Source of the DNA: Leptolyngbyaceae cyanobacterium CSU_1_3
Lineage (GTDB): Bacteria > Cyanobacteriota > Cyanobacteriia > Leptolyngbyales > Leptolyngbyaceae
Length of the DNA: 64,000 nt
Assembly (NCBI GenBank): GCA_012034655.1
Contig: JAAUOZ010000001.1
Location: forward strand, 23,600-87,599
Direction: 5' to 3'
The notes beneath the pieces were generated by a model. It made no database searches and was not told where the DNA came from. It was given only the letters and a program-made list of their open reading frames with translations. A program made the translations under genes and the position numbers. Of the stretch, positions 27,601-38,134 are shown piece after piece. Every line of letters starts with the position of its first letter. The stretch's first letter is position 1.

Positions 27601-30131
27601 GCTTCCCCTGCACGATTGATATGTTCTGGCGAGGTCAGCAGATGAACGGCATAACGCAGTTCTGGCTGATATTGACGAAGACCTTTCGGTAATCCTTGTC
27701 GAAGTTTCTCTACCTCACGCAACATTTGGGCAATACGTTCACCATCGCCTGGATTGAAAACATTTATTCGCAACTGCTCAACATAGGGATGACGTTGCAG
27801 ATAATCAAAAATTCGCTCAGCAAGCGTTTTGGGTTCCACTTCCCCCAATCGCATAGCAGTACGACGAATTCCAAGAAACGTCCGAACTTGCATTCGGATT
27901 AAGCTAATATCACTTCGATGTCCGTTCTGATCTGCTGGCAATAGCAGTGTCCAGAACGGAGTCAGCAAGTCTTGCTCGATGTAAGGACGACCTCGATGAT
28001 CGAACATTACAGAAGGCAAATTAGTCGGAAGAATACTATTTTCAAGGGTTTGCAATAGATAAACGGGATCTAGCACTTCTTGAGTGCGCTGCAAAACTGC
28101 CTCGATTGTTGATTCCCGATAGCGTGCATGTTGAAGATGCCAGAGCAAGCGAAGTGGATGAGTAGGCCCAATAATCAACCCTTTTCCTGGATCAGATGCA
28201 TTAGAGTGCCAACGCAATTCTATGGTGTCAAGATGGGCAAGCAACTCAAGCCTGCCAGCTCGAGAGCGGCTATCTGGTTCTTGCAGAACTACTGCTGATA
28301 GCTGAAGAAACGCCTCAGCGTAAGCAAATATTTCCTTTTCTATTGCTAGCAAATCACAAATTTCTACAATACCAACGCACATTTCTGGCTTACTGGCTAA
28401 TCGACGTTTCTGATGTTGTTGGTTAATGCTCTGAAAAGCTGCTTCCCTTGCTACCAAGAACTTATCAAACCCAGTTAAATCGACTTGGTTATCTCTACTA
28501 CGGTTCTCTACGGCAATATCAGCAACAGTACGAGCATTGCGGAGATTCAAGTGATATCCCCGAAGGTTCTGAGGATTTTCAAGAATAGTAAGCTCTATTT
28601 TTCTAAGCAATCCTGGCATTCGGACTGTTCTTCCGGCAGCCCCTGTCGTAGATAACTCAAAAAACACCTCTGATCGAGTAGCACCAGTACCAGGAGTATC
28701 CCATTCACCAGTTAATAACTCGAGTTTTGGCGATTCTTCTTTAGTTTTGCTCTGTGTAAGCAGCGCTTTACCTCGAAGCCCAAAGTAACAATCCATCAGT
28801 GAGTTTACAAATACAGCGCGCGGTTCATCGGGTGGATCAACCACAGTGCTTCCAAACACCACTAAAAAATTTTCAGATTCATTTTCTTTGCGCTCAGTGG
28901 CTTGAGATGGGTCAATATTCATTTGTTTAGTCAGCACCGCCCCATCTGCTCCATAAGCTTCAACACGAAGAAAATAAGTTCCTTCTGCCAAGACATTGCG
29001 GAGATCTGATGCTTTGATGGTTCGGTTAACCTTGGCATTCTTTTTCGGCTTTTGAAGGCTGTTTGACTCCCACAGAAGAGTAGGCACGTCATCAGTGGGT
29101 GAAAGAATTTGAAGCCGATACGTCTTCCAGGCTTCCACATCGCTGGGTCCCGGAATTGAGCGAAAGGATACCTTCAAAGTAATATTGCTGTCGAGATCCA
29201 GTACGGGTAAGGAGATGGTCTCTGCAAATCTATCAGGAGCCTGTTTAGGCAGTGCAAGCGGATCAAGAACGATGCGAACCTCGTCTGTGTTACCACTATC
29301 CTCAAAGGGCCACTGGTTAAATGACAAATCATACCAAGAGGGTTTAAGGGCAATATCCGCCATCCACATGCTTTCAATACCAACCATGCGATCGCGCAAA
29401 TAGGAGAATAGTCGTGGTTGAATGCTTCCAGGCTGAAGTCGAAGTTGAGAAATGCGCTCTTGTAAGGGATGGCGTAATTCTTGTAACGTGCTGACCGCTT
29501 TTTCATTACGAGTCAACCATTGAACCAATTGGGCAGAGTGGGAAAATAATCCAAAATCTGGAACCAATCCCAAGACGAATAGTGCTCCTCCAGCTGCCTC
29601 TGGTGTTCCACCATTATTGAGGACAGTCAGTAAGTAGCGCGCGACCGTGTCTTCATCCCGGATTACTCGCCGCTCTCGCAGTAGCTTCAAAGCTTCAATA
29701 ACAGGTTTTCGGATTGATTCCGGCAGCTTAGCAATTAAACTGGCTACTACTTTCTCTGGAATAGCATTAAGTTGAATTTGCTGAAATGTAGCAATATCTA
29801 AAGAGTCTTCAGCAGCCGTGCGAAGTCCTGTCGGCAAAAAGACTAATAATGGACGCTCTTCACTATTACGAAGCTCAATTAGCTTCGTTGCAGAAGCCTC
29901 ATAGGGATGTACGGATTGATCATTTGTGAGCGATCGCACTACCCAACGATCATTATCCTGGAGATCTGTGCAAAGGCGATGAATTACCCTTGAGGGTAAG
30001 TCTGTAACCCGCAAACGATGAAATGTGCCTGCTTGAGATAATGCATCCTGTAATACAGGTAGACATTCGTCAGCGACTAACTCATCTAGAGCAGATGGAG
30101 CAATGGGTTGAAGTGTTAGAGATAGAGTCAT
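24630..30131 (-). CDS. mad8: MADS-like ATP-binding protein MAD8 (HerA/FtsK-like ATPase)
   Basis: This is an 1833-residue protein, the largest in the window. The C-terminal 400 residues form a HerA/FtsK-type ATPase with Walker A FGVQGFGKSYT near 1465 and Walker B KMMVFDEAHKYI near 1699. The large N-terminal part has no motif I recognise, and an acidic Ser-rich linker lies around 1330-1430. A nuclease-like stretch (ISRSRADLLVVAL, then ITVVEVKLR) near 1150 could be PD-(D/E)XK-like. Order and size agree with MAD8 of the methylation-associated defence system, recalled from published annotation. Its start overlaps the MAD7 stop by 4 bp. Confidence 0.65.
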   Translation of the reverse strand: MTLSLTLQPIAPSALDELVADECLPVLQDALSQAGTFHRLRVTDLPSRVIHRLCTDLQDNDRWVVRSLTNDQSVHPYEASATKLIELRNSEERPLLVFLPTGLRTAAEDSLDIATFQQIQLNAIPEKVVASLIAKLPESIRKPVIEALKLLRERRVIRDEDTVARYLLTVLNNGGTPEAAGGALFVLGLVPDFGLFSHSAQLVQWLTRNEKAVSTLQELRHPLQERISQLRLQPGSIQPRLFSYLRDRMVGIESMWMADIALKPSWYDLSFNQWPFEDSGNTDEVRIVLDPLALPKQAPDRFAETISLPVLDLDSNITLKVSFRSIPGPSDVEAWKTYRLQILSPTDDVPTLLWESNSLQKPKKNAKVNRTIKASDLRNVLAEGTYFLRVEAYGADGAVLTKQMNIDPSQATERKENESENFLVVFGSTVVDPPDEPRAVFVNSLMDCYFGLRGKALLTQSKTKEESPKLELLTGEWDTPGTGATRSEVFFELSTTGAAGRTVRMPGLLRKIELTILENPQNLRGYHLNLRNARTVADIAVENRSRDNQVDLTGFDKFLVAREAAFQSINQQHQKRRLASKPEMCVGIVEICDLLAIEKEIFAYAEAFLQLSAVVLQEPDSRSRAGRLELLAHLDTIELRWHSNASDPGKGLIIGPTHPLRLLWHLQHARYRESTIEAVLQRTQEVLDPVYLLQTLENSILPTNLPSVMFDHRGRPYIEQDLLTPFWTLLLPADQNGHRSDISLIRMQVRTFLGIRRTAMRLGEVEPKTLAERIFDYLQRHPYVEQLRINVFNPGDGERIAQMLREVEKLRQGLPKGLRQYQPELRYAVHLLTSPEHINRAGEALDALLDPERHVAEDDEFTIGSFSHLQPKLLISRSTLEEFLRRPFDFTSHVSILLEQFRVDGRLGETSRFDRGSFVHGLVNEAETQLETSGGSSYGWIRGLRADMPNLSDACDRLLVETIRLSQRLQAAVAGGDGISSSPVIALRLDSIDQGLIRAIHDISDQVLTIDRNLGLDYFDSASTKLDTGYLLDFSPGFIRGDGERLLLTTRCTEELIALVQPAIRVAGLELSVGQEQFVLETLRSISGKLALRLFSGLNATREVLGLLLARLLLEQAELLNDRIIIPIDAHQEWFAETDTNISRSRADLLVVALDALTRTIDITVVEVKLRSTLAASDRVQLYAEMREQSDNTVQRLRRLFDPDFLSHPRADFLIRCKEFFSLLSFYIGRSLRYGLLSQDEVIRAQPFISSLEEGYHLNFRTRGIVYTQETSGHHVDEDEIGFPVHRFGPDTAALLLNPTAANLTSPEVDISSIDSGSDLPSISTNTLSDAEVDSLRSFFDAPKRDRSQNSVNIFDSLENSTGLEEDVSPPVTSKTTLDETFFEPSTDSPLESIAAEIPTVVPVAEEESITEIVSQVEVLQPDLEAETSSFRPDILLGSTEMTPQYGLLGRFANACIAVDLTGCNTISLFGVQGFGKSYTLGVVAEMGAQSMPGINTLMTPLATVIFHYHKSDTYEPEFLAAIDPNNKTREVQRLQSEYQAQPAGLRDLILLVPEAKLEQRRQEYPSIEVQPIKFSSAELGADSWKFLLGAFGNDSLYVRQLVAIMRRYRDRLTLGRLRQEIEEAELSPATRRLAEDRIGLAEPYIDDQANLRNLLKPGRTIIVDLRDEWLEKEDALGLFVVIMKTFSQAKYMGKDFNKMMVFDEAHKYITESELIGQVVEIIREMRHQATSVVIASQDPLSVPRSVIELTSLLVLHRMTSPQWLKHLKGAISALDNVTENQVSALVPGEALVWAQRSTDPRFTQRPQKIQIRPRVTRHGGGTKTAVEGATLR

Positions 30132-31759
30132 GGCGCAATGCGTTGGTCGATAGTATATCGAGGGCGAATAGTCTGGGCATTGAAAGCATCGCTTAAATCG
30201 TCAAAGAAACCAATTTCACGTAATTGACGTTTTAATTGCCGGATATTTTCTCGGAAAGCGGAATGCTCAGCTAGGGTAGGTGAACCATCTGGATCACTTG
30301 TTCCTGCCAACACAAAGCCATACCGCTGCTCCAACCATTGAACAAAGGTATCAATCAAAATCGGCTCAGTGTAGTACTTTTTACGACCTCCTTCTTCTTC
30401 CCACTGAAGAACAGCCAGTTGGACAAAAACTTCGAGTATCCGTGCCCCAAAGTGCCATCGTCGAGGATTAGTCTTACTTTTACCTTGAACAAGAACACCA
30501 TACTCGCCGTTTTTCTGAAAGAGTTTATCGAGCATCTGAATCAAATAATCTCGGTGAGCGCGATGCCGAACATGACTAACCAATTCGATGTAGCGCTCAA
30601 AGGGAGACAATTCAAGGTTAAAAATTGCTATTTCCTCCGGTTTCATTTGCTCTTCCCCACGGGTATTTTCACTCCGGATTTGATCGAGCAGTGCTTCAAA
30701 GAAACCATCAAAGGAAGCCGGGGGATCAGCAAGAATACTCATCACCTCAGCAGGCGAATCTTTTGAGGATAAGCCTTTACTATTGGCATATCGCAGGAGT
30801 TGATTGACAACAAAAATTGAGCGAATCAATTCTGTTAACCGTCCATACTCTGCTGCTGCACTATCCTGAGCCAAGCGAGCCATACGGGAGCGGAAGTCAT
30901 TTCCCATGTCCACTACAAAACGCTGATTATAAGGACACTCCCCGAATGGTTGCTTAAGGTTGCCATAAACTGGACAATTGCGGCAAGCCTCATGAGATTG
31001 TTTATCTTGAGTCCATCCAGCTAATTGACGAGCCAGCCTCAGCGTATATAGCCCTGTATGCAGTCCCAAAACCGCCTTCAGGTACTCAATCATCACCGAT
31101 CGCGGCACGACATCTCGATACACTAACAACCGCTGAACATCATCACACAAGACTCTTGCCTGACCAATGCAAACGGGCGGATATTCGGCGACTGGGTTGC
31201 CTGAAGAATGGAGATCTCCTAAATCCTCAACTAGCTTAAGAACCGTGAGAGTCTCCAAGTCAAGTCGGGTTGTTTTGTCATACTGCCCACTGCCTGGATC
31301 TCGCCCCCGATCGAGATATTCTTTTAGTTCACTGACAGTTTTTTGTTCCCCGTGAGCAAGACAGGCGTAGAGGTGGTCAGCAACAAAGTAATCTCGACAC
31401 CGTTGAGCAATCCGAATCTTGGCAGCATCAATATGTAACGGACGCAAAGAGGCGATCACTTCTGTATCTGCACCCTTACCCCGATTCACTACGTCGAATA
31501 CATCGCTTTCCAGCCATGCCTGAGCCACAGCAGCATATTCTTCAAAACCCTGGTTATTAGGACTTTGAGCAAGCTTCTCACGGTGATGTCGAACCCGATC
31601 GAAATTTGCTGGAGGGCGAGATCGGGACGCGGGACGGGAACCATTGCATCGCAGCAGAATAAACAGGTTGACCAATACCCGATCAAGCTCCACAGCTTTA
31701 GGATCTGGATAAAACACTTTGGGGTTACGGAACTCCTGGTCTTCTGTACGCAATTTCAT
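30128..31759 (-). CDS. mad7: MADS-like protein MAD7
   Basis: This is a 543-residue, mostly helical protein. A cysteine cluster, CRNCPVYGNLKQPFGECPYN, near residue 263 suggests a zinc or Fe-S site. The C-terminal region (TEPILIDTFVQWLEQRYGFVL) resembles a winged-helix. No enzymatic motif is seen. It lies between the kinase-like and ATPase genes with 4-bp overlaps on both sides. In NCBI-style annotation the protein at this position is called MAD7, of unknown mechanism. The assignment rests mainly on order and neighbours. Confidence 0.55.
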   Translation of the reverse strand: MKLRTEDQEFRNPKVFYPDPKAVELDRVLVNLFILLRCNGSRPASRSRPPANFDRVRHHREKLAQSPNNQGFEEYAAVAQAWLESDVFDVVNRGKGADTEVIASLRPLHIDAAKIRIAQRCRDYFVADHLYACLAHGEQKTVSELKEYLDRGRDPGSGQYDKTTRLDLETLTVLKLVEDLGDLHSSGNPVAEYPPVCIGQARVLCDDVQRLLVYRDVVPRSVMIEYLKAVLGLHTGLYTLRLARQLAGWTQDKQSHEACRNCPVYGNLKQPFGECPYNQRFVVDMGNDFRSRMARLAQDSAAAEYGRLTELIRSIFVVNQLLRYANSKGLSSKDSPAEVMSILADPPASFDGFFEALLDQIRSENTRGEEQMKPEEIAIFNLELSPFERYIELVSHVRHRAHRDYLIQMLDKLFQKNGEYGVLVQGKSKTNPRRWHFGARILEVFVQLAVLQWEEEGGRKKYYTEPILIDTFVQWLEQRYGFVLAGTSDPDGSPTLAEHSAFRENIRQLKRQLREIGFFDDLSDAFNAQTIRPRYTIDQRIAP

Positions 31760-34700
31760 GGCGTTCCTCCCACATTTTCAATATCACGCGGCTCAATCTG
31801 CAAGGAAACCTGACCCGAAGCAGATGAATTGGCACTAATTTGATAAAAATGCTCGTCATCCTCAGTCACAAGCACTGAGGTATAAGGTAAGTGCAACAAG
31901 GCATTACGGAAGATGACCAGATTGACAAACAGCCCACCCATATCGTTTGTGTTAGGGCGATAACCGTGTCGAACCATTTCTAGCATTTCTAATAAATCTA
32001 AGGAAAGCCGCAGTGAAACCTGACCAATTTCAGCATCGTTCGATCGGAGAGTTACGGTATCTGGGGCAACTTCTAAATAAGGCATAACCGACGATCGATC
32101 CTCTACGTGCAAAGCAAATCGAGATTTGGGAAATAGGCGAAAGCTCAGAGCAGAGGCGTTTCGTACTTGGGACGCACGAAGACAAATAAACTGCCGACGG
32201 ACAATAGGATGGCGAACTCCTTCTAATAGGGAAATAGCCTCAACAATACAATCCTTGAGCCGTTCTCGTTGTTCAGTCGTTTGTGCCTGTAGATCTGCAA
32301 GGGTAACTCCTTCCAATAGTTCTAACGCTTGATAGGGCAGCATTTTACGCCAACCTTCATCCCGACGCTCGAAATAAACTCGTCGTCGCAGCGATCGCAA
32401 CAATTGCCGTTGTCCATGCAGGAGCGCCACTAAATCATCGGTCTCTGTCGAACTGGGGGTGCGATTTCGTAGAGCAGCAAACACCTCGTCCACGTACAGA
32501 CTTCTCCCCTCAAAGATTAGCCAGGGAACCGCAGTTTCAGGATCAAACGCCAATTTTCGATCAAGGTCAGGCGTATCGACTTGCCCGACATCTGCCTCTC
32601 GCAACAGCCGCACCAGGCGATCTTCTGTAACCTGAATTCCGGACTGGTTGAAAGCGGAGTTATCTTGCTGGGCAAAGGCTTCTGTGTAGGAAAGACGAAT
32701 CAATACTTCAGTGGCATCTTCTGAACCCAGAATCCGGGCAACATCCTCACAACCGTGATCACGTAGCAGCAAATAGGACAAAGCAGAGCGCAAATCTCGC
32801 ATCGTAACATGCTGTTGACGGCGGAGATGAACCACTTCAAACAACCGTCGAATTCTGGCTCTGACCAACGGACCTGAAGACGTATCACTCAAGGTATCGG
32901 CATTTGCCTTTAAAGGACACCGCTGTTTGAGGCTACACGTCTCACACGGTGCCCAAATCTCTGGTTTGAGCATCGCTTGCAATTGCTGCTCCATTAAGGA
33001 GTCTGATCCACCTGCCGCGATCGCTCTTAAATTCAAATTGACGACCAGCATTCCCTTGGGTGGATTTTGCCCATTCAGGAAAAACCCCAGTACGGCACGG
33101 CGCAATCCTTCAAACTTATTACGGAGTGGGGAATGGTCTAGGAAATCGCGCAGGCGACCTTCGTTGATTGCAATAATACGGGCTTGCTGCTTTGACAAAC
33201 CTGCCAAAGATTTTCCATTAAAGGGAGCTAAAAAATTAGCCAGTACCGCATCATTTTCGATGCTGCCTTCATCCTGCGATCCATCGTAATTAGACGCATA
33301 GGTGATTCCGTCATAGGTCCACTCAGCCCCGTTACCCGAGGAAAGACGATCTAGGGTTGCACCCTCCTGTTCAAACCGGGCTTCCAACTGCTGAAGAAAA
33401 GCAGTTTTCCCATCTCCCGCATTGCCGGTCACAATCACGAGCCGGAACTGTCCATCTAAAACGGCTGGAGTCAGCGCCGTATCCAACTTGGTTTGAACGT
33501 AGGTGAGGCGGGCAATGTCATCTAGCCCTCTGGTGCCAGCATTGGAGCGTCGCGCCTGACTATAAAGCGTGAGCAACCGAGTCACGTAGGGATTGTAGTC
33601 GGGTCGTCCAACTTCATCTGGTTCCAGGTTCAGGTCAGCAAAGTTAATACTTGGGAGGGGTAACGTTGCTGCATGGAGAATGGGGAGTTGTTGCAGGGCT
33701 TCCCGCATCTGTGCGGCAGTCTGAAACCGTTGGTTACGAGCTGGCTTGACAGCTTTTAGGAGAAAATCAGCAAATTCCTGGCTAATGCTAATTTCGGGCG
33801 CGATTTGCCTTGGATCGTAGGGAGTTCCGTTGCCGGGTGTGTTGTTGGCGTAGGGGTGACGATGGGTGACTAATTCGTACAGCACTACACCCAGCGAGAA
33901 GAGATCGGCGTTGGGTTCCCACTCCGGTTGTCCCGATCGGGTGCCCAATAGCGAGGAGTTCCGCCCCGCCCGACTGCATTTTCAGCCACAACAGCAATAT
34001 TAAAGTCAATCAGTTTGGGATTACTGCGCTGATCCAGCAGGATATTTTGGGGCTTGATGTCTCGGTGTAAGATGCCGCTCTGCCTGAGCAACTCCAACTC
34101 ATCCGCTTCATCAGCCGTTAGCGTTTTTTTCTTAAGCTGATTAATCCGTTCAGTTTTAGGATGAATGGCATCTAAAGCATCCAGCAAAGCCAGGGCAATC
34201 CGCTGAATTTCCGAAAGCGGCAGAATTTTGGAACCGTCGCAGTAAGGAGTCAGCGGCTCACCATCAATGAATTCTGAAAGAATATACGGGGTATTGTCGG
34301 GAGGGGGAAGGCGGGATAGCCATTTAATCGCAGCAATATTTTTATGCTGAGGCAACATATCCCCTGTCCCAAACTCCTGGAACATGACTTCTGCTTGTCC
34401 CTGATCTTTCAGCACCTTCATGGCGTAGTATTTGCCCTGAACGACATGCTGTACTTTATAAACGGTTGAGAAGCTGCCTTCCCCCAGCCTGGACTCAACT
34501 TTGTAGTAGCTGGCAATAATGCTGCCTTCGGTGAAAGAAATGGGTTCTGGCTCTTGGGTCGATTCGGTGGAAGGAATGCTCACCGCTGTTGTGCCTTGCA
34601 GCACCTGATTCAGCATATCCAGTGCATCCTGAGCCGTGGGACGAGCATTAAAATCATCAACACGAAGCAGATCGAGAACCAGTTGATCAATTTCGGGAGG

Positions 34701-35987
34701 CACGTTGCCGCGCACATCGGATGGAAGCTGGGGCGGTACACCTGAAGCGGCGATCGCTTCCTCAGATTTAGCAAAAGGCGGATTGCCTACGAGCAGTTCA
34801 TAGAGGAGCACCCCAAAGCAGTACATATCGGACTTAGTACTGAAATCATAATCAACCGGATCTGCCAATTCCGGGGGGAGATAGGCTTCGTTGCGGGTTT
34901 TGGTGGCGGCAAAGACAGTGGCAGCGCTACCCCGTTTAAGGTAAGCCCGATCGAAGTCTGTCAGGTGAGGTTTTAGATCAAAACCGATCAGGATGGTTTC
35001 TGGACAAATGTTGCGATGGACAATCGTTTTTGCATGGACTGCCACCAGTGCGTTGGCAATTCCAGCGGCGATTTCCAACCGTTCCCGAACGGTCAGTTGG
35101 GGGCGGGAAGAATTATTCAAATAGCCGTGGAGGGTGCCAAATTCAGACCATTCGGTGACTTCATAAAAGCCAAATTCATTCGGCAATTCATCAAATTGCA
35201 GCACCCGCAGCAGGTTAGGATGGGAGCCAATTTGGGCAACTGCTTCTGTGGGGCGACGAATGACATTTAGTCGTTCTTTGGATTCGGCTTCTGAAAGCTG
35301 GGGCGAGAGGTTCCAGATCCGCACTCGATATTTACTGTTGTCGGTAATCAGGGCATGGTGAGCCAGGTAGGTCTTGGCTCCACCTTCTTCTTCGTGAAGC
35401 ATGTCAACCAGGTTATAGCTGCCGACTTTTTTGCGAGGGGCACGGATGCGCTTACCCCAAGATCCTTGAATAATGCGGATCAAGGTTTGTTGATCGCTCT
35501 GGGAAAGGGGCGTGCTCGTGACCCCAATGCGTGCTGGATCTTGCAGGAATTTGAGGGATTGGGTCAGCGTCAGGCAATGCTGTTTCCAGCCTCCGGTAAT
35601 TTGAATTCGAGTGGCATCGGGCAGCACATAAAGCGGGGAAACTCTGGCTCGTTGGGCAGGTGCGCCTAGAAAGGATTTCAGAACCTTACACTTGATCTCT
35701 AGCAAATCCATTGGTTTGCCAAAGGCATAACGATCGTTGAGCAACCATTCCCAATCATCCCCCGTGAGCCGCCCGTACCATTCTTTACACTCCACTACAT
35801 AAATGGCATGGGGAGCCAACACCACAATATCCATTTCGTAGGCGTTGCGTTCTGGTCCCTGCTTCAAAATAAAGTTGGGCAAAAGGTAGTATTGCTTGGG
35901 CAGTTGCCGCTGAAAGGTGTCTAGCACCGATTGCTCAAACTTATTGGGTGGTGTTCCCCCTGGAGGGCTATCAATTATGCGAGCCAT
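31756..35987 (-). pseudogene. mad6: MADS-like protein kinase MAD6: NERD, two kinase domains and P-loop ATPase, split by frameshift
   Basis: Two frames (33885-35987 and 31756-33948) make one protein of about 1410 residues. In order: a NERD nuclease-like domain (IYVVECKEWYGRLTG), a first kinase domain with HRN and DFD instead of HRD and DFG, a second kinase domain (YYAMKVLK, LHRDIKPQNILL, IDFN), then a P-loop ATPase (VTGNAGDGKTAFLQQ) and a four-Cys cluster (CETCSLKQRCPL). The break lies inside the second kinase domain: one extra G, opposite C3 at 33932-33934 next to CGATCG, restores YWAPDRGQPEWEPNADLFSLG. The layout resembles PglW and MAD6. Confidence 0.7.
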
Positions 35988-37359
35988 TCCGGTAACACCT
36001 CCTCTTCAATCATCCGAACTGCCTCTTTTTCGGCATTAGCTGCTGTGACACGAGCTTCCATCACCGCCTGTACGTGCAAATTTACCTGGCTATGAACGTC
36101 CTGAGAGATATCAGGAAAAGGCAATGCTCGCATGAGATCAGGGCGAAGGCTAAGAAGCTTGGTACCAACTGCACAAGAACGGACAAGTCGCAAACCAACA
36201 ATAGTTGATAGGAAAGCAAAAGCGAGCTTTGAGAACTCCTCTGTCACCTGAACACGTAGTAAATGCTCAGTTACCGCTGCTTTTGCCATTTCAGAATCCA
36301 CTATGACAACCCGCCCAAAAATTTCGCCTTCTCCAAGGGTTCCCTGTCCGCCAAAGAGAAGTGTTCCAGACTGACAAGAAAGGTCAGTTGCCGCACTACC
36401 AGGAAGCAAGATACGTTGAGGAATAGGGCGAATCAAAAAAGCATCTCGCTGAGAGAAAAAGTCTACTCCGTGTGGAGGGATACATCGAACCCGAGCATAT
36501 CTTCCACTACGAAAAATTCCTCCTGTTCCAACAAAATCACCGAGTCTTGCTTGCCATTTTTTCTGAAGGTAAGCGAGAGCTTTACCAGGAGAGGCATAAG
36601 TCCATGCCGTGAGAGTTGAAAGGGAACTATCCCATTGAATGCAGCGGGCTTTGCGCTCTTGACACATGGCGATCGCTCCTGCATCTCAGGCAACGCCTCC
36701 AAACAAGCCCGCGCCGACTGAATTTCCCGCAAATATCGCTCTCGTTCTGTCACCGTAGTCCGAATCAAATCAGCAACCTTTTTCAACGTGGCGCGATCGG
36801 GGAGCGGGATTGGCAGTTTCCGCAAGAGATCTAATCTCGGTCGTGGAATAGATGAACCATATGCTGTAGAGCGGACAAATCGTATTCCAACCGATGAGCA
36901 GAGAAAGGCAGAAAGAAATAGAAATGAATCGCTATGCTCATCCCCATTCAAAATAATTCCATCACCGCAGAGGACTTTTCCAGCCAAACGATCATCGGCA
37001 ATAATGCTGCGTCCAAATAAATTGGTTTCATCCATCTGTCCAGCACCAGCAATGAGAATTTGCCCATGCTTTATGCGCCGTGCTTCTGCATCAGGCATTA
37101 AGTCACGTCGGACAATGCGCCCCGTTGGTTCAGCAGCAAACATATCAGCTTGCGTCAGAATCTCTTCTCCAAACTCTGACGTACAATCGACCTGTCGGAA
37201 GATAAAGCTAGATGCAGTTGGAACCTTGGCAAGTTCGCCTAGCTGGATAATTGCAGAACTACGAGTTGCCTTTTCTCGTAGAACTTCAACTTCATGTGAA
37301 TAATTGAGTGCCCGAACCGTTGCCGCTGAAACAGATTTTGCTGTATGTGCCGATCGCAT
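35975..37359 (-). pseudogene. mad5: MADS-like specificity subunit MAD5 (HsdS-like), split by frameshift
   Basis: Two frames (36463-37359 and 35975-36667) together give about 460 residues with the two-half layout of a type I specificity protein. Each half has a target-recognition-like region ending in a similar segment (VRSTAYGSSIPRPRLDLLRKLPIPLP and VRSCAVGTKLLSLRPDLMRALPFP), followed by a helical spacer. The protein would direct the MAD2 methyltransferase to its DNA site. The break is next to a HIP1 octamer at 36669-36676, where one extra base restores EMQEAIAMCQERKARC. The end overlaps the kinase start by 13 bp. Confidence 0.7.
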
Positions 37360-37383
37360 TGCATCACCCTCAGAATCTTGTAC

Positions 37384-37782
37384 TCACCAAAGGACAGAAA
37401 CTAATCCTGATGCTGTAATGTTTTGATCACACGTCAACAGGTTCACTGTTTCACCCTGGTTTTGCAACAAGAGTGCAGTAGCAACAATTTGGCGATCGTG
37501 CATTTCATGGATCGCGGATAGACCAATGGTTTGCTGGATCACCGCCTGATCCAGGGGGGCGATCGTGACACGCGGGTCAGCACTGATCGCATTCGTCAAC
37601 GCGGTGACTGAAGGAATTGAAGTTTTACCACGCTCTACAATCCAAACTGCTTCCGCTAAGGCAATTGCAGGCAGCACCAATGGACTACCCGCATCTTCAA
37701 GAACTGCTTTAGCATTAGCACCCAACCGAGAATTTCCTTCCAGAAACCAGATGAGAGCATGAGTATCGACGACAAATCTCAT
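37384..37782 (-). CDS. vapC: PIN-domain VapC-like toxin
   Basis: This is a 132-residue PIN-domain protein. RFVVDTHALIWFLEG supplies the first acidic residue, ALAEAVWIVE the second and HEMHDRQIVATALLLQ the third, with LLTCDQNI closing the site. VapC toxins are RNases restrained by a small antitoxin. ATG 37782 is chosen over GTG 37788 because AGGTGG precedes it. The antitoxin-like gene lies just upstream on the same strand, 21 bp away. The pair interrupts the MADS-like operon between the specificity and methyltransferase genes. Confidence 0.85.
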   Translation of the reverse strand: MRFVVDTHALIWFLEGNSRLGANAKAVLEDAGSPLVLPAIALAEAVWIVERGKTSIPSVTALTNAISADPRVTIAPLDQAVIQQTIGLSAIHEMHDRQIVATALLLQNQGETVNLLTCDQNITASGLVSVLW

Positions 37783-37803
37783 AACCACCTATGTTCAATC
37801 CAG

Positions 37804-38043
37804 CTATGTCCAGTCCAGCCCATCTTCTGCATCTCCTCGGAACTCTGCCACTTGAAAATCCTCCTCTGTCGATTGATTCGCTCCAGAGAACATGCCGAAG
37901 TGCATTAATGCTCTGGCTGGAGGCGTTGGTTGCCCCGAAAGAAACGTGACAATTACCCGGCTCTCAGAAATCCCTTGGGGAACTTCTGCTAACTCAATCG
38001 CACCATTTTTATAGATCCCTTCGATCGCTTGCAGCATATTCAT
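37804..38043 (-). CDS. VapB-like antitoxin
   Basis: This is a 79-residue protein whose N-terminus (LQAIEGIYKNGAIELAEVPQGI) has the AbrB/DUF104-like beta pattern seen in many cyanobacterial VapB antitoxins, with an acidic C-terminal tail (EEDFQVAEFRGDAEDGLDW) suited to occupy the toxin groove. ATG 38043 has AGGGCGG upstream; a GTG at 38046 is possible. It precedes the VapC-like gene, the usual antitoxin-first order, and probably represses its own promoter. Confidence 0.75.
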   Translation of the reverse strand: MNMLQAIEGIYKNGAIELAEVPQGISESRVIVTFLSGQPTPPARALMHFGMFSGANQSTEEDFQVAEFRGDAEDGLDWT

Positions 38044-38134
38044 CACCGCCCTAATCTTTGCCCGTCAAACTGCCCTGCCATATTGCTGATTGCTCCAACA
38101 TTTCATCTCCCTTCCTCACAGTTATAGCCTCACT

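Noticed and set aside
36788..37303. 171-codon plus-strand ORF
   Set aside because: It lies entirely antisense to the HsdS-like gene; its Ser/Arg-rich product is typical of a shadow frame.
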